NCBI RefSeq assembly: GCF_949987515.2
Contig: NC_082694.2
Location: 67,888,080 to 67,952,079, forward strand
DNA: 64,000 nucleotides
From: Delphinus delphis
Taxonomy: Eukaryota; Chordata; Mammalia; Artiodactyla; Delphinidae
Direction of reading: 5' to 3'
The position numbers were made by a program, and so were the translations under genes. Below are positions 57,616-64,000 of this stretch, piece by piece (the stretch's first letter is position 1; the number at the start of each line of letters is the position of its first letter). The notes beneath the pieces were generated by a model. It did not search any database, was not told the origin of the DNA, and saw nothing but the letters and a program-made list of their open reading frames with translations.

Positions 57616-60600
57616 ACCCAAACCTCCCTACTCCAATAAAGTTTGAGGAGACAGAAGGAGTGCGTTTTCATTACAGAGTTGCAAACAGTGGACTGTGAGA
57701 GCCCTCTACGTTTATATTTTTTTTTAATTTTTTTTTTAAAATTTTTGGCTGTGTTCGGTATTCGTTTCTGTGCGAGGGCTTTCTCTAGTTGCGGCGAGCA
57801 GGGGCCCCTCTTCATCGCGGTGCGCGGGCCTCTCACTGTCGCGGCCCCTCTTGTTGCGGAGCACAGGCTCCAGACGCGCAGGCTTAGTAGTTGTGGCTCA
57901 CGGGCCTAGTTGTTCCGCGGCATGTGGGATCTTCTGGGACCAGGGCTCGAACCCGTGTCCTCTGCATTGGCAGGTGGATTCTCAACCACTGCGCCACCAG
58001 GGAAGCCCGAGCCCTCTACTTTTAGAGGTCCTTTGGGGACTCTGTACTCCTGCTGGTGCCCCACTCTGTTCTCCCATCCCTTCGCCGATGCAGCCCTATT
58101 TAACCTTTTCCTTCATAAGCTTGTCTCCTGCTAGCCTATGCCTCCAGTCACACCTGCCATCTGAAGGCTGCTAAAGGTACTATGCTGTGGGAAGCCGGTT
58201 TCCTCCCTGAGAGGAATTCTGTTACCAGACATTAAGCCAAGGTTTTTTCCACAGGCCTCAGCCCTTAAAGTGATCCCAGGTGGATCAGGTGTTAAAGGCC
58301 ACCTCTCCAGAGCGACTCAAAGTGGAGGGAGCAGTTTTAAGATTCTTTACTAGAATTCTCTTCTCTCTGGCACCATGTTTTCCCTCTTCCTGGGCATTTC
58401 CCCCAGTGAGCTGCTGCCACATTTCCCCTGCATTTCTGGGTTCCTACCATAGCTCAGAAACTGACTTCTGATTGGATGGACTCTCCATTGCACTTCATGC
58501 AGGCAGCCCTTTTACTTTGAAAAGAATTACAATGGAATGGGTGCCTGGGTTGCTCTTCACGCAGGCCCAGTCTTTCTGTACATGACATTTTCTTTGACCA
58601 GCTTTGAAAAAGCCAATTTAGATGATCACCACCTGCAGTTTCAGTCTCGCATGCAATGCTAACTCACAGCCTCTTTTGTTACCAAAACAATTTGGTTAGA
58701 CTTTGCTGAACAATCTCTCTCTCTCTCTGGCATTGCTACTTTCCAAACGTTTCTGAATCATGTCACAAATTCTCTCCCTCTTTGCCTTTTGTGACGTAAA
58801 GCCTTTCCTCCCTCTCCTTCCGTCTCTCAGACCAGCTGTCTCTCTTTCTTTAGACCAGCTTCCTTCTTCTGTTTCCCAAAGGTGAGCCCTTCTGGCTCAC
58901 TTTTCCCTCTTTCCCAGGAAACCTCATCTACTCTTGAGGTTGGGCTATTACTTTTAAAATTAATAGATATTTCCTTTATTTATTTATTCATACAGACACA
59001 CACAGACGTATATGTTTTGACAATCCTAGCCATTTTTAAGTGTACAGTTCAGTGGTGTTAAGTATATTCTAAGTATATTCATACTGTACCAACTTCACCA
59101 CCATCCAGCTCCAGAGATCCTTTCACCTCGTAAAACTGAAGCTCTGTCTCCATTAAACATTGACTCCTTATTCTCACCTTCGCAGCCCCTGGCAACCATC
59201 GTGCTACTTTCTGTCTCTATGAATCTGACTACTCTAGGTACCGCATGGAAGTGCAATCATACAGTATTTGTCCTTTTGTGAGTGGCTTATCTCAGCATAA
59301 TGTCCTCAAAGTTCATCCATGTTGTAGTATGTCAGCTATTACTTTTATACAAGTAATTCCTACAGATCCAGTCCTTACCTCTCTTTTCTGATTCACTTCT
59401 ACACCCCCAGTTACCTTTTGGATTCTTTAACATTGAATCACCGCAGTCCCCTCAAAGACCACAAGTCTAAAATCATGCTCGCCTACCTTCCCTTCAAATC
59501 AGAGGTTCCTCACTTCTATCAACAGAAATAAATTTCCATAGTCTCTTTACATCTTGGGTCCTTTTTTTTCCCTTCTCCCTTTATCTTTCCCCCTCAAGTT
59601 ACTCCACAGCTTATAAACTGTCTGTAGCTCCTTATTGCCTATATAATGAAGTCCAAAGTCGTCAAGCCACTCACAACCTGGCTTTGAATTAGTTGGGATT
59701 AGGCTCAGTTGCATGTGTCAGAAAAGCCAAAATAATAGTGGCTTAAAAATGAGATAGAAGTTTATTTACTTTCTCTCATGCAAATGAATGCTGGAGATAG
59801 GCAGCCCAGGTCTGGTATACAAAGCTGTCAGGGACCCAGACTCCTTTCTAGTTCACTGCTCTATCATTTCAAGGACATCTCTATCCTCGTGGTGTAAGAT
59901 GCAGCTGGAGCTCCAGCCATCACATCTGCATTCCAGGCAACAGGATGGAGGAAGGGGTAAGGAGAAAGGGCACATGCTAATTGTTGTCTAAGGACATTTC
60001 TTAGAATTATCCTCATACCATTTGCAATTATATCTCATTGGCCAGAACTTAGTCACATAATCACACCTAGCTACCTGGGAGGATGGAAACTATATTTCGG
60101 TGGCCCCATATCAAACTAAAAACTGGGAGTTCTGTTACTAAGCAGGATGGAAGACTAAATATTAGGTAGGAATACTAGGCCTCTCTTCTGCTTCAGAGTG
60201 CCCTCTGCACACCCTGGTATCAACACATCCCATTGGAATGAGATTATTTGACACTTGCTGTCACTCCTACTAGGCTGAGAGCTCTTTGAGGCTGAGAATC
60301 TTGTCTTCTTCATTTTTGTGCTCTGGTATTTGGTGCAGTGCTTGGCAAGGAGATGGGGCTCAAAAGTATTTGATGAAACACTGGCAAAAATTATACAGGA
60401 GGGAGGGGCCAGGAAAGTGTCCCAGAACAAGGAAGAAGCTTCTTTGGGGTAAATAATCCTCTCCTAGAAAAAATAACAATAATACTAATGAAATTAAATA
60501 ATGTCCTACAACATCATTATGCCTTTGTGATTAGGACAGATATTTTTTTCCCCCTGACAGAAGAATAAGCTTTTCAGTGATGTTGAGACGATGCTTGAAG

Positions 60601-61802
60601 TCACATATCCATTTAGTGCTGAGGAGGCCTGGAGCCTGCATTCCTTCACTGCAAGCCCAGGGATCTCTTCCCTTAAATGGGGAGGGCAGAGCAGACTGCT
60701 GAATCACCTACCTCCAGTGCACCAGCTCCAGATTCCTTTTGCTTTGTAAATAAATGAAGTCCTGGAGGCCTGCTTCAGAGCGAAGCAGCAGCTCCAGGGA
60801 GGCCCAGAGAGGCGCTTCAGAATGTGCCTTCTCCAGACGGGGACACCCCACCAGGCTGTCTGGCCTCTGTCATCACCAGCCTTGTAAATTCATGGGAGGC
60901 CCAGGACCTGTAATCTGCAGCTGCCTGGACTTCAGTAGAAGTCTATCTTGGGGTCCATCCCACACAGTGTGCTCTGAAAGTGCCTTAAAGGTCTCATTTA
61001 ATTGTTGATGCCCCCAAACAGGAACTCAAGAGCAATGTTAGAGCCGGGCCTCGCTCGGGGGAACCACGTCTTATACTGGACGAGAGAGGAGGGCTGTTGA
61101 CGTGCTTTCCTGTCTAGTTCCATCCTGGGCTCAGGACAAGTTTTGCAAGAGAGTGAAGCACTAGCCGTGCCTTCCACTGACTCAAAGCACTCTCAGGTTT
61201 TCACTCACACAGTGGTTGGCTCTCCAAAGGTGGTCCTGCGCCTAGCAGCATCAGTTTCACCTGGGAATTGTTAGAAAGGCAACTTCTTGGACTCCCCCAG
61301 GCTAACTAAATTAGCAGCAATCTGAATTTTAAGCTCTCCAGGTGATTCTGAGAAACGTTGCTCTAGTAGGCACCCAGGTGAAAGTTGTAAGTGTTGGAAG
61401 CAAGAGCTGGCGGGCTCCTTGGGCTTCAGTGAGCGTCTCGGCGGGCTGGTCAGGTATATCCTGGCCTGTTTGGGGTGTTGGCTTTGAAGAGGCACTGAGG
61501 TGTCTGTCTAGTGCGTGCTGCTTCCTGAGAGGAGAAGGCGCATCCCAAAGGAGGAACCATGGCCAGCCAGCGGCAACAAGTAAGGGAAGTGGTGGGACCC
61601 CGCCACGGAGGAGGGTGGGTAGCCAGCGGGGACAGGCAGGTCCGGTTAGGCACAGCGGGGCCTAACGTGCAGGCCGGGCCAGAGTGGGTGCTGGTCTCTC
61701 GGACAGCTTTGTTTTGTGCTCTTGGGTACGGGCCAAAGATTCTAGGCTGCCTTGTTGTCAGTGTGTTATCAATTTCTGCCCTATTACTTGGTAATACTGT
61801 TT
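57616..61802 (+). repeat. Tandem array unit 6 (4,187 bp), mosaic
   Basis: Up to about 59,470 nearly identical to unit 5. From about 59,536 (TTCCATAGTC, TTTACATCTTGGG) it changes to unit 1/2-like sequence, and from 59,810 on it carries the unit 2-specific variants. Confidence 0.95.
57715..58008 (-). mobile_element. Long CHR SINE of unit 6
   Basis: Same insertion as in the other units, matching unit 5. Confidence 0.95.
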
Positions 61803-61901
61803 ACCCAAACCTCCCTACTCCAGTAAAGTTTGAGGAGACAGAAGGAGTGCGTTTTCATTAAAGAGCTTCGAACAGTGGACTGTGGGAGCCCTCTACTTTT
61901 A

Positions 61902-62139
61902 CACTTTTTAAACATTTTTAATTTTTTAATTTATTTTTGGCTGTGTTCGGTCTTTGTTTCTGTGAGAGGGCTTTCTCTAGTTGCGGCGAGTGGGGGCCAC
62001 TCTTCGTCGCGGTGCGCGGGCCTCTCACCGTCGTGGCCTCTCGTTGCGGAGCACAGGCTCCGGACGCGCAGGCTCAGCGGCCATGGCTCACGGGCCTAGT
62101 TGCGTAGATTCTCAACCACTGCGCCACCAGGGAAGCCCT
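61902..62139 (-). mobile_element. Long CHR SINE of unit 7, internally deleted
   Basis: Same CCTAGTTGCGTAGATTCTCA deletion join as unit 3. Confidence 0.93.
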
Positions 62140-63271
62140 AGCCCTCTACTTTTAGAGGTCCTTTGGGGACTCTGTACTCCTGCTGGTCCCCACTCTGTTC
62201 TCCCATCCCTTCGCCGATGCAGCCCTATTTAACCTTTTCCTTCATAAGCATGTCTCCTGCTAGCCTATGCCTCCAGTCACACCTGCCATCTGAAGGCTGC
62301 TAAAGGTACTATGCTGTGGGAAGCCGGTTTCCTCCCTGAGAGGAATTCTGTTACCAGACATTAAGCCAAGGTTTTTTCCACAGGCCTCAGCCCTTAAAGT
62401 GATCCCAGGTGGATCAGGTGTTAAAGGCCAGCTCTCCAGACCGACTCAAAGTGGAGGGAGCAGTTTTAAGACAGTGAAGATTCTTTACTAGAATTCTCTT
62501 CTCTCTGGAACCATGTTTTTCCCTCTTCCTGGGCATTTCCCCCAGTGAGCTGCTGCCACATTTCCCCTGCATTTCTGGGTTCCTACCATAGCTCAGAAAC
62601 TGACTTCTGATTGGATGGACTCTCCATTGCCCTTCATGCAGGCAGCCCTTTTACTTTGCAAAGAATTACAGTGGAATGGGTGCCTGGGTTGCTCTTCACG
62701 CAGGCCCAGTCTGTCTGTACATGACATTTTCTTTGACCAGCTTTGAAAAATCCAATTTAGATGATCACCACCTTCAGTTTCAGTCTCGCATGCAATGCTA
62801 ACTCACAGCCTCTTTTGTTACCAAAACAATTTGGTTAGACTTTGCTGAACAATCTCTCTCTCTCTCTGGCATTGCTACTTTCCAAACGTTTCTGAATCTC
62901 GTCACAAATTCTCTCCCTCTTTGCCTTTTGTGACGTAAAGCCTATCCTCCCTCTCCTTCCATCTCTCAGACCAGCTGTCTCTCTTTCTTTAGACCAGCTT
63001 CCTTCTTCTGTTTTCCGAAGGTGAGCCCTTCTGGCTCACTTTTCCCTCTTTCCCAGGAAACCTCATCTACTCTTGAGGTTGGGCTATTACTTTTAAAAGA
63101 TAATAGATATTTCCTTTATTTATTTATTCATACAGACACACACAGACATATATGTTTTTACAATCCTAGCTATTTTTAAGTGTACAGTTCAGTGGTGTTA
63201 AGTATATTCTATGTATATTCATACTGTACAAACTTCACCACCATCCAGCTCCAGAGATCCTTTCACCTCGT

Positions 63272-63511
63272 AAAACTGAAGCTCTGGGCTTCACTGGTGG
63301 CGCAGTGGCTGAGAGTCTGCCTGCCGATGCAGGGGACACGGGTTCGTGCCCCGGTCCGGGAGGATCCCACATGCAGCAGAGCGGCTGGGCACCTGAGCCA
63401 TGGCCACTGAGCCTGCGCGTTCGGAGCCTGTGCTCCGCAACGGGAGAGGCCACAACAGTGAGAGGCCCGCGTACCGCAAAAAAAAAAAAAAAAAAAAAAA
63501 CTGAAGCTCTG
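63272..63511 (+). mobile_element. CHR SINE shared with unit 3
   Basis: AAAACTGAAGCTCTG at 63,272-63,286 and 63,497-63,511. Every boundary is exactly 16,984 bases from the unit 3 copy, so it is the same insertion copied by duplication. Confidence 0.97.
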
Positions 63512-64000
63512 TCTCCGTTAAACATTGACTCCCTATTCTCACCTTCCCAGCCCCTGGCAACCATCGTACTACTTTCTGTCTCTATGAATCTGACTACTCT
63601 AGGTACCGCATGGAAATGCAATCATACAGTATTTGTCCTTTTGTGAGTGGCTTATCTCAGCATAATGTCCTCAAAATTCATCCATGTTGTATGTGAGCTA
63701 TTACTTTTATACAAGTAATTCCTACAGATCCAGTCCTTACCTCTCTTTTCTGATTCACTTCTACACCCCAGTTACCTTTTGGATTCTTTAACATTGAATC
63801 ACTGCAGTCCCCTCAAAGACCACAAGTCTAAAATCATGCTCACCTACCTTCCCTTCAAATCAGAGGTTCCTCACTTCTATCAACAGAAATAAATTTCCAC
63901 AGTCTCTTTACATTGGGTCCTTTTTTTTCCCTTCTCCCTTTATCTTTCCCCCTCAAGTTACTCCACAGCTTATAAACTGTCTGTAGCTCCTTATTGCCTA

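Larger units (their letters stand above)
61803..64000 (+). repeat. Tandem array unit 7, cut by the window end
   Basis: 2,198 bases, nearly identical to unit 3 at an offset of 16,984, including the SINE deletion, the extra SINE and the AAGACAGTGAAG insertion. A few single-base differences are visible (for example GGCCAGCTCTCC for GGCCACCTCTCC). Confidence 0.95.

Noticed and set aside
36373..64000. Gene cluster of tandem paralogues
   Set aside because: The unit holds mostly repeat remnants and no recognisable exon set, so a non-coding macrosatellite fits better. The junction frame is kept only as a low-confidence note.
36373..64000. CRISPR array or bacterial contamination as explanation of direct repeats
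   Set aside because: The repeat unit is kilobases long and full of mammalian transposons.

Overview
The window is vertebrate nuclear DNA with no gene I can support. It most likely comes from a cetacean (whale or dolphin). Many copies of the roughly 200-base tRNA-derived SINE2 of the CHR type carry a GGTTCGTGCCC-like B box, a tail ending in GCGTACCGC and then poly-A, the form typical of Cetacea. Around them lie older mammalian repeats (MIR, L2, MLT1, MER5A, a hAT-type MER element) and Cetartiodactyla-type L1 3' ends. All open frames are short, most lie inside repeats, and none looks like a recognisable protein.

Left part (1 to about 36,370): intergenic or intronic sequence crowded with dispersed repeats. 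Notable structures are: (a) a large inverted duplication, arms 3,780-4,777 and 7,373-8,411, about 93% alike by eye, around a 2.6 kb spacer; (b) two LTRs of one ERV1-like family (about 5,830-6,670 and 33,740-34,500), each carrying a CHR SINE at the same internal site; (c) a 5'-inverted (twin-primed) L1 at 30,616-32,411 that splits a MIR; (d) several SINE and L1 insertions with clear target-site duplications.

Right part (36,373 to the window end): a head-to-tail tandem array of a complex unit of about 4.19-4.36 kb, with six full units and a seventh cut by the window edge. Each unit holds an LTR fragment with AATAAA, a minus-strand CHR SINE, a CT microsatellite, an ancient L1 3' end, an L2 3' end and a MER5A. 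The first unit keeps the original left flank, so the duplication breakpoint can be placed inside an LTR-like sequence. Variants show higher-order structure. Units 2b-3 and 6b-7 are nearly identical at a constant offset of 16,984 bases and share a second SINE insertion with its target-site duplication. Units 4b-5a and 5b-6a are nearly identical at an offset of 4,186. Unit 5 is a mosaic of at least three unit types. This is a candidate undescribed cetacean macrosatellite evolving by unequal exchange and conversion; its total size is unknown because it runs off the window.

No genes act together here. The array is the main item of interest, followed by the inverted duplication.
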